Shown: positions 48,619-61,900, numbered from the stretch's first letter. The stretch is 64,000 nucleotides of DNA from Acephala macrosclerotiorum (GCA_014904845.1 MU119231.1:1-64000), one strand, 5' to 3'. The notes: generated by a model not told the origin, from the sequence alone. Made by a program: numbers and translations.

Positions 48619-51495
48619 CTATCTGAATACTGTTACCCCGGACCCCATGCCGGATTCAAGCATCTCTGCCAATATATCCCAACTCCTCGCCTCATTACTG
48701 CCACCAGCTCTAGCGACACCCTTGAGACCGCTTGCTACAAACTGAACCAATCTATCGAACTCAGACTTCATTTTCCTGAGCTTCTCCACAAATAGCTCGT
48801 CTTCGTCATCACCACCGGGCGACGATAAAATGCTGAGATCAACATTGATATCGTTGTCTTCCTCATCAGAACTGGAATCCTCTTGTCTAGACCTAACACT
48901 CCGTCTGAAGTCTTGAACTGTCTTTGCCTTCTTTCTAGGTGTATGAAGGCCCAAGCTAGCCATGGACATGTCCATCATATCCTGTTGCTGTTCCATAGTC
49001 TGCTTGTCTGCTGCTACATTTGCGGCTTGCGCGTCTTCGAGTTTGATGCCTAGCTCGAGTATCTTCAGAATTGTTTTGTGGATGAGTTCCAGCTTGCTCC
49101 CAAGTAGAGATTGGTCGATGGTAGTCTTTAGATATGCAGAGTGGACTTGGATCATAGCGTCTACATCTGCGGCTGCTTTGAGATCAGCTTGCATCTTCTG
49201 AGTACACGGTTCCAAGACAAGCGATGTCAGGTAGTAATACAACATCTGATTGAACCAGAGCAGCCTCATCCGCAAAGAGTAGTATAGAGCACGCTCATCT
49301 GTACCACTATTTTGCATTAGCGAGTCAACGATCAGTCGCTGGCGAGAGAGGATGTGGGTGCTCCTCCGGATCTGCAACAAGAACGTGAACATCCTCCTGT
49401 AGGAGGACATTGTCGCTGGAGTGATGATGGTTTGGATCGGCCAAGCAAGATGGTATTTGATCTCGAGAATGGAGAGAGCCTTCAAACTCCTCCTACATTT
49501 CGTCACATCTTGATGCTTCCGATTCAGTGGTAGAACCGTCATTCGAATGCGATCAGTGGAAACTGATGACAAGGAACCAAATGTGCTTTGACACAGCTCA
49601 GTAAGTGTGAAGCGATCATTCCATGAAGGGTTCAGTGTATCAAGCTTGTCGAAGATATAGTTAGTAAACTTCGATCCGGTGATGCCATCTGCGATAAAGT
49701 AGATATGTGACATAGCATCAAGGGCTGTATGCAGGCCACACGAGTCGAATAAGGCCTTTCGAAGCAGAGACGAAGCTTGATGATGTTTGCTCTGAATCCA
49801 CGAATCGAAGGCAGTGTCGAAAAGCTCGGGAAACGGGCAAAGTCCAAGCAGTGTAGGGTTGCAAACCGTGTCGAAGTCCAGAACAGGCTCAGCGCCGGTC
49901 CGAGCTGCTTGTAGCAAGTCGAACTGCTTGAGATGTTTCAACACCACTACACTTTTTCCAGTATTGAAGATCTTGTTGGCGGTGGCATGAAGAAACCTCG
50001 GTGCGTGGAGAATGCCACCTTTTGTGCGGCGAATCTTGAACCTCGACTCCCAGATTGAAGCTAGCTCAATGTCCCCAATAGCTTCAAGAACGAAGAAAAC
50101 TTTATCTCCTCTACTCAGCTCACCGTCTTCCATCCACGTTCTGATAGGACGGAGATATACTTGTAAGCATTCGAAGAAGATCTTGCCCATAAAAGCATAC
50201 ATCTCATCATCTCCAGCCATCTGTGATGTACACGTCTCGTCGTACAAGATTTCGAGATACCGAAATGCGTGCACATATGGATCCTCATCGAGTTTTTTGA
50301 CCATCTCGGAGAGACGACTAAGTGGCGTGGTGTGCGACTTGACCTCCTCCTGAATCGTCAGTAAACTGACCACGATGTCCTCTGGAGGTGCTACAAAACG
50401 TAGCTGTATCTCAGCTAAAAGTCTGTCAAGCCGAGCAAGACGTTCTGATATAGATCCTTGGAAGGCTTGGAGAAGATGTATCGACTGAGAACTTTTGACC
50501 CAAGACCGAAGTAACAGGATGGCAGAACCCTGCTGGGCGAATGACTTTGAAATCTTGAGAAATGCATCTGGAGAGGCAGTTTTTAATATGAACGACCTTG
50601 ACGGCTCGACAGTTGTCGGTGTCGTATGTTCAAAAATGGAAGTAGGCAAGCCACCAAGCATGAAAAGCACTTCTCGAATAGCCTGAATCTCCGAAATAGG
50701 TCTTCTTACGGTTTCCAGCTTCACACCGTCGATATATGGTATCTTCTGCCAGAACTGTTCGGTTCGTAGGATGTCCAACCCTTCCTTGGCGATTGTGTCC
50801 ACGGCATAGTCCTGCGGTCTTCTGCCGGGGTCTTCCTCAACACTTGACTGACCCGTCAAATACGTCGAACCTGATGCCTCTGATCTCGAGTCGTCATATC
50901 CATCCTCTCCATCCGAGCTCTCCGCACCAAAGTCGACATTTGCCCATATCTTCTTCTCTCGCAGAAGAGGATCATCTGCACACAGATCTTTCCACTGCAA
51001 TTTAGAGCCATCGTCTGGTTCAGGTTCTTTTAAGAAATCAAGATCCTCCAGCTTGGAGTTCTTGACTGGATTGTCGGACAATTCCAGCAGCAGATGTAGG
51101 ATCTCTGGCGCCCATTTCACCTCCAGGCTCGACAGAGTATTCAGCCGTTCCCGCAAGGCATCTGCGAGTGGATCCTCATTGTAGACTCGTAGTTTCTCTT
51201 CGAGGCCATCAAGTTGGTTTGTAACGTCGAACTGATTCGTTCGAAGGTGGTTGTGATGTCGCAATGCTCGCAGAGCGCTCTCTCTATGTACATTGAATTG
51301 CGAAGGATCAGACTATTCCCAGTAGTCAGTAAGACGTTTGAAAGGCTGAGAGAGAGACTCGATATTGGCGGGCATAAACAAAACCACTTTCATGCGGGTT
51401 GAAACAGAATGAAACATGTTTACCGTAGCTGTTCTCGACGTGATCAGGGTAACAAGCTCATCTGTCAATGCACCCAGCTTTGCAATATGCGCCAT
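48619..51495 (-). CDS. Gamma-tubulin complex component, GCP5/Mod21-like
   Basis: Exon 1 is 51495-51424 (ATG GCG CAT), intron 51313-51423 (GTAAAC...GAATAG with TACTGAC branch), exon 2 51312-48619: 921 residues in frame. The N-terminal segment MAHIAKLGALTDELV plus RTNQFDVTNQLDGLEEKL and VKWAPEILHLLLELSD matches fungal GCP5-like proteins. The GRIP1 part begins near residue 215 with IPYIDGVKLETVRRPISEIQAIREVLFMLGGLPTSIF. GRIP2 lies in the C-terminal half (SSVSTDRIRMTVLPLN, YHLAWPIQTIITPATMSSYRRMF, LLWFNQMLYYYLTSLVLEP). An acidic SSDEEDNDINVD insert precedes the end. It is expected in the ring complex that nucleates microtubules at spindle pole bodies. Assignment to GCP5 over GCP4/GCP6 rests on memory of the N-terminus. 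Confidence 0.88.
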
Positions 51496-51849
51496 CTGCC
51501 ATAGACTCAGTTCATAGAACATTATTGTTTGACGCGTTGGGGAGACGCGACGGCTTGGAGAGACCTGAAGCGAGTTCAGATTAACGTCACCCAGCAATAA
51601 TAACAACAACAATCACATCTCCTAGTTGTCCGACATCTTCAAATTTGATGATCTGCCTTCATTTCCAAATTCGAATGTCCCAAATCTCCGAACAACAAAA
51701 TTTCTTGATTTGACAACCACAATGTCCCAATTCGTCCAAACATCCCTGCTTTTCACGTGAAATGTGACTTTTCGGCTTCTTCCGTTAAAGGGGCCTCAAG
51801 ATACATAGCACTTTATTTTTGTTGACGAGCACACACGACACATCACAAC
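51496..51849. other. Divergent promoter interval
   Basis: The 354 bp between the GCP5-like gene and the mannosyltransferase, transcribed apart, hold both promoters. A TTG/AAC-type triplet run (AATAATAACAACAACAATCAC) lies near 51595-51615. No coding sequence was seen. Confidence 0.45.
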
Positions 51850-53187
51850 ATGGCGATAGCGAGGCCAATTCGAGCCCTAGGTCTTGTGGCCATAGGGTTA
51901 TGGGTATTCTTCTTATACCAGGTGTTTGGGCCTGCCAAAGTCTCCAGAGGGCCTGGGGACACTCTGGAAAATATGGAAAGAGATCCAAATCTTGATCGTG
52001 CGCAGCCTTTCCTCCCCTTTCACACGGCAGATACTTACTCGAATCATAGTTACACACGAACCAGAAGGAGTATTATGGCGAGCCGATAAAGGATATGGGC
52101 ATGGCGCAGATGGCTTCAACCGAATAAATGCGACTCTCCTATCTTTAGTTCGAAACGAAGAGCTTGAAGGCATGTTGCAAGCAATGGGCGATCTTGAGCG
52201 AACGTGGAATCACAAGTTCAACTATCCTTGGACTTTTTTCAACGATGTGCCGTTCACAGAGGAGTTTAAGAGGAAGACGAGTGCTGCGACACAAGCAGAA
52301 TGTTTTTACGGTGAGATGATACATCCGCTTTGTCGCAGAACATCACTGATGAATGCCTGCAGAATTAATCCCAAAAGAGCATTGGGATGTACCTTCTTGG
52401 ATCAACGAGGAAATATTCCAAGAATCTGCGAAGATCCTACAAGAGAATGAGATCCAATACGGCAGCATGAAGTCCTACCATCAGATGTGCCGTTGGAACA
52501 GCGGTCTATTTTACAAGCATCCAGCTCTCGAACATACACAATTCTACTGGCGGGTCGAGCCCAAGGTCCATTTCTTCTGCGACGTCGACTACGATGTTTT
52601 CCGATATATGTCAGACCATAACAAGACATACGGCTTCACGATCAATCTTTACGATGCACCAAATTCTATTCCAACATTGTGGCCAGAGACTACAAAGTTC
52701 ATGGCCGCACATCCAGAATATTTGCATGAGAATCATGCGATGCAGTGGTTGACAGATAGTTTGAGGAGACCGGAGCACAACCAGAAAGCGAATGGTTATT
52801 CTACGTGCCATTTCTGGTCCAATTTCGAGATCGCAGATATGACCTTCTGGAGGAGTCAAGCTTATGAGGACTATTTCAATCATTTGGATCGAGCGGGCGG
52901 GTTCTTCTACGAGAGATGGGGTGATGCGCCAGTACACAGTATAGCGTTGGGATTGTTCGAGGACTCAAGCAAGATTCATTGGTAAGAATACCCCTTTTTC
53001 ATCCTAAATTTCTTGCTAACATATCTCCAGGTTCCGCGACATCGGATACCAACACATCCCCTACTTCAACTGTCCCAACTCCCCCAAATGTAAAGGTTGC
53101 ATGACCGGGCGATTCACAGACGGAGAATCATGGTTGATGAAAGAAGATTGCAGACCGAACTGGTTCAAATACGTAGGAATGGGATAA
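51850..53187 (+). CDS. Alpha-1,2-mannosyltransferase, GT15 (KRE2/KTR/MNT1 family)
   Basis: Four exons (51850-51997, 52050-52310, 52363-52981, 53031-53187) with introns of 52, 52 and 49 bp give 394 residues in frame. A single N-terminal anchor, LGLVAIGLWVFFLYQVF at residues about 11-27, predicts a type II Golgi protein. Family signatures are NATLLSLVRNEELEGMLQ, MGDLERTWNHKFNYPWTFFND, FTEEFKRKT, IPKEHWDVPSWIN, YHQMCRWNSGLFYKHP, WRVEPKVHFFCDVDYDVF (nucleotide-sugar/metal site), GYSTCHFWSNFEIADM, RAGGFFYERWGDAPVHSIAL and the Cys-rich end CPNSPKCKGC. It adds mannose from GDP-mannose to O- and N-linked glycans of secreted and wall proteins. Length is close to the family core; the stem region is short. 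Confidence 0.95.
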
Positions 53188-53980
53188 GTGGGCGGCTCGA
53201 ATCTTGATCTGGATGAACGGAAATAAGGATGATATCCCTGTATTATATGATGATTTGAGCATAGGCACGGCGTTCGAGGTTACGATCGGTGTTAGGAAAC
53301 TACTTGTAGAGTAATAGGACTTCTCTTGTTTGAGAAGATTGTCTGAGATAGGGACCGTATATGATCATGTCAGAATCTAGCCTTGCGGCAACACTTGGGC
53401 GAGGGAGGCTCGTGCATATCGAGTGAGGATGTTTTGCTATTCACGTAACCCTTGATGCTCAGCGACGAATACTTTCCTCGAGTCACCCACCTCCAGCAGA
53501 TCTTACTCCCTACGGACACAAACTCCGATCAACCATATTTCCATGGAGAGGACCAGATCGGATGTTGCGAGACCGACTTCAAACCCTCTCTCCTCTCATG
53601 ATTTATCATCTTCATCTCTCGCACGCATTCAGCCTCGCATTCGTACACCCAATTATAATACTACTCAGCGTCAATTCAAGCTTATACCGATACCAAACCT
53701 TTTTCCGAATCTCCCTCCGCAATTGGTGGTTTGTACGAGTAGCGTACCCCGCACCATGCCGTGGAAGGGTAGTTCCCGAGGTAGCTGTAAGCTTGACGTT
53801 GTACAGTATAATCGGGGGGGGATGATGACGGGCCGAATTGGTAAGATATTGCTAGTTCTCTTCTTAGTTGTTTGTGAAGCACCAGGAGAGAAATTTCGGG
53901 ATATATAAAGTCCATTATTCTCTGAAACTTCTGCGGCTTGAACAACTATCACTTGGAACCTCACTTGAGAAAACAACATC
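53188..53980. other. Intergenic, no gene supported
   Basis: 3' flank of the mannosyltransferase and promoter of the beta-lactamase-like gene. Frames at 53543-53908 and 53562-53825 overlap each other and are not protein-like. A G-run (GGGGGGG) lies near 53814. Confidence 0.4.
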
Positions 53981-55334
53981 ATGTCGTCCGAAACCCTCGA
54001 ACAACGCATCTCCCGAGCCTGCAAAGACCACGAGATTCCAGGTCTGGTCATGGTCGCAGGCGATGCGAATGGGAACATCTTGTACAAAAAGGCATTTGGG
54101 AATCGCTCACTCAAAGACGGAAAACCAGATCCCATGCCACAAGATGCAGTGATGTGGCTAGCTTCTTGCACGAAACTTGTCACCACAGTTGCCGTGATGC
54201 AGTGCGTGGAAAAAGGATTATTGAAGTTGGACGATGATATTTTGACGATACTGCCAGAATTGAAAGACGTGCAAGTCTTGGTGGGGTTTGAGCAGGGGGA
54301 GAAGGGAGAGGATAAGCCGGTTTTGAAGAGGAATACTAAGACGATTACTTTGAGGTAAGTGAAAAGAGGGGGAGATGAGGTGAGAAAGGGACTGCGCTGA
54401 CGGGCTGATAGACATCTCTTGACGCATACTTCGGGTCTTAGTTATGATTTTTTTAGTATGTCTCTTTCACTTCACTATGAACTTCCTAGCTAAGATATCC
54501 ATAGATCCTGTTCTAATGCGCTTCCGCGCTACCCAAGGCTTCACACCAAATATTTTCATCACAGCGCCTCTTCCAGATGCATTCACCTTTCCCCTCCTAT
54601 TCGAGCCCGACGAAAGTTGGGAGTACAGCGTGGGAATCGACTGGGCTGGATGGGCTGTCGAACGAGTCTCCAATCTCTCCCTCGAAGACTATCTCCAAAA
54701 GAACATCTGGGCGCCCCTCGGCGTTTCATCGATGTCTTTCTTCCCAAAGAAGCATCCAGAGATTCTAGAGAAAGTGGTAGATATGTCCATCCGAGAAGGA
54801 GGAGCGAAGATGTTTTTGAATCCAGCGGATCCGGATGGGAAGGTTGTTTATTCCGAGGATCCGGTGTGGAATATTGGGATGGAGCAGTGTAGTGGTGGTG
54901 CCGGCCTTTATGGAGCACCAGTTGACTATTTCAAAATGCTTCAAAGCCTGCTCATCAATGACGAGAAGTTGTTGGAGAAGCCCTCCGTGGAGGATATGTT
55001 TAAACCTCAACTCAATGAAGCGGGAATCAAGAGCTTGAAGGAGAATTTGGCTTATCCGGATATCAATGTCCAGATGAGCGATCTTCCGATGGGCACAGAT
55101 GTCAATTTTGGATTGGGTTCGGGGTTGTTGATGGAGGATTTGCCAGGACGGTGGAAGGAGGGAACGTTGTATTGGAGTGGATATCCGAATTTGCACTGGT
55201 TTATTGATCGGAAGAGTGGGATTGCGAGTATGATTGGAAGTCAATTGCATGCTCCTGGAGATCCGAAGTTTGTTGAGTTTGCGAGGTTGTGGTCGGAGGA
55301 GATTTTCAAGAAGGTTGGGAAGGGGAAGTTGTAA
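53981..55334 (+). CDS. Class C beta-lactamase-like hydrolase/transesterase (LovD/EstB type)
   Basis: Three exons (53981-54354, 54412-54455, 54505-55334) with introns of 57 and 49 bp give 415 residues in frame. The Ser-x-x-Lys nucleophile motif is S62-C-T-K65 in WLASCTKLVTTVA. The general-base Tyr is most likely Y180 in WEYSVGIDWAGWAVE, close in position to Tyr181/188 of EstB and LovD. RHLLTHTSGLSYDFF is formed across both introns and is typical of the family. The third element, usually Lys/His-Thr/Ser-Gly or Trp/His-Gly-Gly, corresponds to TLYWSGYPNLHWFID. No signal peptide is present, so the protein is likely cytosolic. Relatives hydrolyse esters or transfer acyl groups in secondary metabolism; the substrate here is unknown. 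Confidence 0.92.
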
Positions 55335-56039
55335 GGAGAAGCGGCGATGTGATGGACAGAGAATGAATTTTCAGCTAATTCTCAGTGTTAGATGAAATTT
55401 TGAGCTTGCAAGGTTTGGGGAACAATTCTGTCCTTGGGAAGGCGATGTTTGAGAGAGTGCGATCACAGTGTCCTCGTTTTCCTGGGACATTGAGCTTCCA
55501 GTCCTGGCATGAGGTGACCGCAAGGTATAGCCATAGCACATGGACATACGACGTTTGACGAGCGTCACACATTCCATAGAATTCTGTAAGTTCTAGACTT
55601 GGGGTTCTGCACTCGTTGTGCCCTTCTTCTTCGCTTCATCGTTTTGAGCATCAGCCGGACTGGAGTAGGTTGTTGGGTCTTTCTTCAATGTTCCAGGAAG
55701 CGACGGACAAGGGGCTCTCTCCCTTCAAGCACCGTACCTATGATTTTGAGCGTAGTTTCCTGTTATGCTGGATTAGCAAGTAGGATCATGGTGAGAGAGG
55801 TCACGTGGTAATCATCTATGGCAAGTGCTGGTTCAAGAGGCAAGCACGACTATTCAAGCCCCCTTCACTTCAAAACGGGAACTCTTCTACTTCTTTTCCA
55901 TCCTTCGTCATCAAAAATGCACAGTTAATCAATCACTCAACCACGACTTACCCTATGAATTTCTCTACTTTTCACACTCTTACAACATCAGCTCCTAGAT
56001 ATAACCCGTCGCTCTACAATCCACCAATCCGCAGCAACA
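55335..56039. other. Intergenic, no gene supported
   Basis: The interval between the beta-lactamase-like gene and the aquaporin. A plus-strand frame within 55805-56209 overlaps the aquaporin first exon in another frame and is a shadow. A C/T-rich stretch around 55880-55940 probably belongs to the aquaporin promoter or 5' leader. Confidence 0.4.
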
Positions 56040-57362
56040 ATGTCGGTCTATACCAAACCAGATCCCCTTCTTACTCGCGCACCAACAATGAATATCAACA
56101 ACTCGGATACGGTACTCGCGCGCGGAGACCCAGTCAAACAAATGTTCAAGAACCTATTCGAAATCCTCCCCTCCGGCGCACGCGGTCATGTTGTTGCTGT
56201 AGTTGGTGAATTCTTCGGCACTCTGGTCTTCATCTTTCTCGCATTCTCTGGTGTTGAGGTCGCCAGCGCTTCCTCGAACAAAGACCAAGGTCCTGGAAAG
56301 GTCTCGACTGCGACGGATACCCATACGCCACAGCAGCTGCTCTACATTGCCCTTGCTGCTGGCTTCTCGCTGGTCGTCACAGCATGGACATTCTTCAGAA
56401 TCAGTGGTGGACTGTTCAATCCTGCTGTAAGCCACTCGCGAGTTTCTTCTATTGCTCGGCCTGCTGACTCCTTGGCAGATCTCTCTTGGGATGGCCCTCA
56501 TCGGCGCCATCACTTGGTTACGCTGTGCACTTCTCTGTGTCGCCCAAACGGTCGCCACCATCGCTGCCTCCTACATCGTCTACGCACTATTCAACGGCGG
56601 TTTGAATGTCGGTGTAGGACTGCAAGCAGGAACAAGCAATGCACAAGGAGTCATCATCGAGATGCTGTTGACAGCTCAATTGGTAAGCAACCTCTTTTCT
56701 ACGCTATCCTGGAACCTGCATCTATGGAATTTCTCCATATCCGTACATACTCCATCAATCCTAGAACATCCTCGTCGCCGCCGATCACACGGAAAGGATA
56801 CTGACTCTACTTAGACCTTCACGATATTCATGTTAGCTGCTGAGCAACATGACGCAACTCATCTGGCACCTGTTGGCATTGGCCTATCACTCTTCATCGC
56901 CGAATTGATTGGTAGGTACTCACCGTTACAAAGTCTCTCCTCTTGCTGATCATTCTCCTAGGCGTCTTCTGGACTGGTGGTGCCGTCAATCCTGCACGCG
57001 CTCTAGCTCCGTGCATCGTTAACCACGACTTCCCTGACTACCATTGGATCTATTGGGTCGGGCCTATTGCTGGTGTTCTCCTTGCCGTTCTCTTCTACAA
57101 GCTTGTAAAGGCCTTAGAATATGAGACAGCACAGGAGCATGACGAATATCAGGAGGCAAACCCCATTCTGCCACGAGCAAGTAGCCGAAAGCCATCTTCC
57201 ATCGTTCCCATGACTTCAATACATTCAGAATCGAGTCACAGTGTCGATTCCAAAGGCAATACTACACATTTACAGCCTATCAAAACGCCAAAGAAGAACT
57301 CTGCCGTTGAGCCTGTCAAAAAGGAGGAGAAGTCAGTTCTTCCAGAATGCTATGCAGACTAG
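56040..57362 (+). CDS. Aquaporin (MIP family channel)
   Basis: Four exons (56040-56426, 56479-56682, 56815-56911, 56962-57362) with introns of 52, 132 and 50 bp give 362 residues in frame. It forms a six-helix membrane channel with two half-helix motifs. The first NPA is at residues 127-129, ending exon 1 (GGLFNPA), and the second is at 239-241 (FWTGGAVNPARAL). Membrane helices include VVAVVGEFFGTLVFIFLAFS, LLYIALAAGFSLVVTAW, LIGAITWLRCALLC, GIGLSLFIAELIGV and WIYWVGPIAGVLLAVLFYKL. After the second NPA the residues are ARAL, without the Asp typical of glycerol facilitators, which suggests a water-type pore. Long hydrophilic N- and C-termini are cytosolic; the C-tail is rich in Ser, Lys and Pro and could be phosphorylated. 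Confidence 0.94.
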
Positions 57363-58975
57363 TACGTGCTGAGTAGTTGTAGGGAGGTTACTCTAGCAGA
57401 ATTGATAGTTCCTGTGATCATTCTTGCCCCTCAAAATGTCCCAGCTACGTCTGTAGATCCAGAGAAGGCCAGACGAGGCAAGCCAGAAGCACCGAGTATT
57501 TTGCAAAAGATGACGGATGATTCTGTGGAACATAGAATGGTACATCTGGCCTTGGTCAGCAGGCCGTGTTGGTTGAGTGATCTGTCTGTGAGCATGAAGG
57601 CTCCTTTTGTGCTCCTGTTTACCTTCTTCGTGGCAGCTGTAAATAGGCCGAGAAGAGGAAGATGCTCGTCCTAAGAACCATGGTGGGAAGGAATTAATTG
57701 TTTACTATTAGCTCTAGACATTGCAAATGATTAGCTCTGACTGGAATGAAAGTTGGCTATCAGTGAAAAGAATGTTATAGTGGACAATGACTCCTCACAC
57801 TGAATACAAAACACCAACCCGCCCTGGCCCGGAAATTCTCTCCCCTATGTAGGCAAATAATTGTGGAATGACAACAAGCCCATGTTGCCCAACCCCTTCC
57901 ATGACTGAGTGTGCCTCCTTCGCCTTCCTCAATATCACCAGCCAGGATTTCAACCTTCAAACATCGCATACATATCTCACCTCACAGCACATTACACAGC
58001 CACATTGTTCGAATCATAGTCACAATCAAGATTTCAAGCAAGTGAAAGAAGAAGTACCTTTTATTTCCCCTGCCCGAGCTAGCTACCGTCGTAAAGTAAC
58101 GCCACCCAACCGCAGAAAGGAAAACACAAAGACCACCCATTTCCCTCGCAAGTAATTTTTCCGTCGCACCATTATCAGAAGCATGAAGAAATCTAATTTC
58201 CCCCCGCATTGAATTTTCGTAAAAACCACCATCCCCGAAATAAACCCATCCTCCAGGAAAAGGAAACCCAATCCATTCAGGCAACGAGTCAATCAATTAA
58301 GACCAGCAAGTTGAAGGAAGGAGGAAGGGGTACCAGAGGTGAAGCTATGTACAAGGTGCAAATTTCCGAGAGAAAGAGGGGACTTCTCACCAAGTCTGCT
58401 CTGGTTTCTGCTGAGGGGAAATTGCGTTGTGCTAGCTAACTGGGGATTGAGAATTGGCAGATGTGTAAAGTAAGCAGCAAATGTAAAGTCCAGCGTGAAA
58501 GAGAAGAGAGTCCGGGATGTGAATTCCAGACCAAGAGGGGGCAGAGAGACGTCCTTCCTCGTTAGAGTGCCGGTAACTTAATGCCAGCTAAGGCTGTCTG
58601 AATGTCAAGATAACAGCGAAATCCAGACTTGTGTCCCGTTATCGAGATCGGGAGCAAAGGCTGGAGATCGAGAGATGGTGTGGTGGGTGGATGTTGCTGA
58701 AGTTGCTGAATTTGTTGAAGAAACGAAACCGTGAACGCCGAGAAAGTTGGAAAAGAAAAAGGCCGTTATGGTGCTGTAGAAGGGGTCGGGTTGAATGTCG
58801 TGGATGAAGTGATGTTGTACAAGGTAGTTGGTGAAGAAGTAAGGAAGACGAGATGAGTGCTAATGTCGCTAGTCGAGATCGGTGACCTGAGCTGTGAGGT
58901 TTGTTAGAATGCTGCCGTGAAGACGAGGGAAGGGGAATAATATACCAGGGACATTCGGACAAGTGAGAGGCTTGA
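57363..58975. other. Long intergenic/3' UTR interval, no gene supported
   Basis: About 1.6 kb between the aquaporin stop and the stop of the minus-strand repeat gene. A plus-strand frame at 57366-57674 begins at CTG directly after the aquaporin stop and has no family features. A minus-strand frame at 58639-59526 is rich in Arg, Ser and Leu, overlaps the last exon of the repeat gene in another frame, and is a shadow. A+T-poor, GA-rich sequence at 58300-58580 may be 3' UTR. Confidence 0.4.
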
Positions 58976-61900
58976 TTAAGCCTCATCATTGTCCTCAGCC
59001 GCATACCAAGTCTCATTTTCATCGGTCTCGGCGACGTAGCCATTGCCTTGTGAGAAACGGGGGTCCTGGAAAGATCCATTGCTAGCACTGCCGCCACTGT
59101 GACCGTTGGAGTAGTTAATATCCATGAAGCCGCCATTGTCGACTTCATTCTTGACCATGGACTCCTCGTCATCCTCGTTGTCATCCTCATTGTAGTTAAC
59201 CTGCTTCTTAGCACGACCAGAAGAAGGCTTGGTGACTCGGCCGGTCTTTGTCTTGTTGAGGGGGGTCTTTGGCTTGGTAGGTGTCTCGCCGAAGGAGCCT
59301 TCCTCATCATCATCCTCGCCGGATCCACCGGCCATACCATTGCCGTTAGTAGGAGCAGTGGCCTTCTTACCACGTCCGCGACCGCCACCACCACCACGCT
59401 TGACCTTAGCAGGAGTAGCACCATCACCTGGAGAAGAATTGTTAGTACGTTGCCATGAAGGATCCTTTCGTGCGCGCTCGAAATAGGTGGAAACTGCTTT
59501 ACCTGTGACGCCCTCGCCGTATTCACGAGCGATGGCTGTAAAACCGTTAGCGAATGTTCTTCTCAAAGTTTATGACGGTTTGTGTGAAGGGAGCAAAAGC
59601 AAGTTTTTCGACCCAATGAAATGCGTGAGATGGGGACGAGTGAGGAGGTTGAGCATGGTGGTACCAGCTTTCATCTCCTGAGCCTTCTTTTTGAGAGGTC
59701 GGAATTGATGCTCAAGGGCATTCCCTGTGGCTAGACCATCTGGAGGATTGTCTGCATTGTAGTGCTTCGCAATAGCTGTAAAGGAAGTCAATATCAAAAC
59801 CCTCAAGTCAAATCATATGTGCTGTGTTGTGCTATGCAAGAACTCGGGAAAACTTGGGGAGTGGTAAGACAAAGTACCCTCATTCATCTCCTGAGCTGTC
59901 TTCTTAATGTCCCGAAAGTGATGCTGGAGAGCATACGCAGTGGTACCATCATCCATGCGGAGGGCGATTGCTGTGGTCTTGTCAATACCAGTTGTGATGC
60001 GTAAATGTACTGTGTGCTGTGCTGAAAAGAAAAGGAAATCAAAAAGCAGTACAAGAACTCTTTCCATCAGGTTTGCCCTGAGGATTGACATCAACATTGA
60101 TATCCTTCGGATCTTGGTGATTCTTAACAGCCTCGATCTGCAACTTCGCGCCAGCCCTGAAGCGACGGAATTGCCACTCCAGAGCGCCCTTAGTGCAGTC
60201 GCTACCAATGAACTTCGCCATATCTGTAAGGTAACATCAATATAATGTTCTTGGTCCGCGTATTGAACAGAAGGAAACGTGCTGGAAGGAAATGTGCAAT
60301 GGAGCTGCCGCCTTGCCTTGGGGTCCCTTGAAACTAAGATCGATATCCTTGCCATCAAGATCATCTTCCCTCATCTCCAGCTGTCGCTTGGCGATGGGTC
60401 TGAAGCGATCTGTGAACTGGAATCTCAACCCGTTAGGAGTGACGTCGGAGCCCATGATGCTAGCCATCTCTGTTGAGAAGTCAATACCAGCTGTGCAATG
60501 TAATGAAAATGTGCTGTGTTGAGAGAAAATGTTGAAAAACAGCTATCTAACCCTTCTTTTGACCCTTTTGGAGAGCCTGAGCCCCCTTGATACTGTCAAG
60601 GTCAATGTCCTTAGGGTCTTGTCCGGCGTCAATCATCTCCAGCTGTCGCTTGCCAATGGGCTTGTAACGCTCCAAGAACTGGATGTGGATTCCTCTTGAG
60701 GTGGCATCGCTGCCCATGATTCGCGCAACCTCTGTCCAGGAGTCAATACACAGAACTTGAATGCAAAAGAAAACATGTGCTGTGCTGTGCAAGAAAGTCC
60801 TGGAAAACTGCCTGACCCTTCTTTCGACCCTTCCCAGGAGCTCCCTTGACACTGTCAAGATCAATCTTTCCGGGGTCTTCGCCGTTGGCCTTCATCTCTG
60901 CCATTCTGTCTCCGATCGGCTTGAATCGGTCGTAGAATTGCCAGGAGATTGCCTTTCCGGTGATGCCTTCGCCCATGAAGGTGGCCATCTCTACTGAAGA
61001 GTCAATATGCAGAACTTGAACGTGAAGGAAAATGTGATGCTGTGCTGTAGAAAAATTCTCGAAATGCCCGACCATTGTCGCCTTTCTCACCACCTCCTAG
61101 AGTGATGTCCTTGCAATCAATCCCATTCTCTCTCGCATCATGGATGATTTTGACATTAGCCTTGATGCGAGTTGAGAACTGGAATTTGAGGCCGCCAACG
61201 GTAGCATCAGAGCCGAAGCATTTCTGAATCTCTAGACGATATTAATATCGGTCTCAAGCTCTCCTCTCCCATGAACAAAATGAAAACGTGCTTTGATGCT
61301 GAGGCTGAAGGAGAAATCTGACCCTGCCGACCAACAACCTTGCTGTCACTACCCTTCACTTCGCGGGCCACGACGACAGTCTCGTACGGGTCTTCACCAC
61401 GTTCGAGTGCCTCGAGCATCAGCTTGGCGTTGGGCTTGATGGTGCGGAGGAATTGCATGCCGAGAGCTTTGCCATTCAGGCCACCTCCGAAGCAGCGTGC
61501 TGTCTCTGTAAGGAGATCATCAACTCCAGTTCAAACGAAGACGGTGCAAAATTTTAACAGAAGGAAAACGTGCTCCGTGTTGTGGGGAAGCCTGAAAAGT
61601 AATTCTGACCCTTGCCGCTCTCGCTGATGGGTACAACTTCAAGCGGATCGATCCCACTTCGAACAGCATCAACCATGGGTTGTACAAACGGAGTGATGTC
61701 TCGTCGGAAACGCTCGCGGAGAGCGTTGCCTTTCAAGCCACCACCGTAATGCTTTGCCGTCTCTGTAGGGGGTGTCATTATTGCAAGCTCCGGTAGGAAT
61801 GAGATGCGACGGAAGGAAATCGTGCTGTGATGGTGTTTGAGATGCAAATCTGACCCTTGTCGCCGCTACTAATATGAACCGTCTCGAGGGGATCTTCTCC

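Noticed and set aside
53543..53908. Plus-strand frame before the beta-lactamase-like gene
   Set aside because: It overlaps other frames, is rich in Ser/Pro/Arg and has no recognisable domain.
57366..57674. Plus-strand frame after the aquaporin stop
   Set aside because: It begins at CTG immediately behind the stop, has no family features and lies in the expected 3' UTR.
58639..59526. Minus-strand frame of 295 codons overlapping the last repeat exon
   Set aside because: Its content is Arg/Ser/Leu-biased, as expected of a shifted frame over Gly/Arg/Asp codons. The overlapping frame continues the repeat protein with a clear stop.
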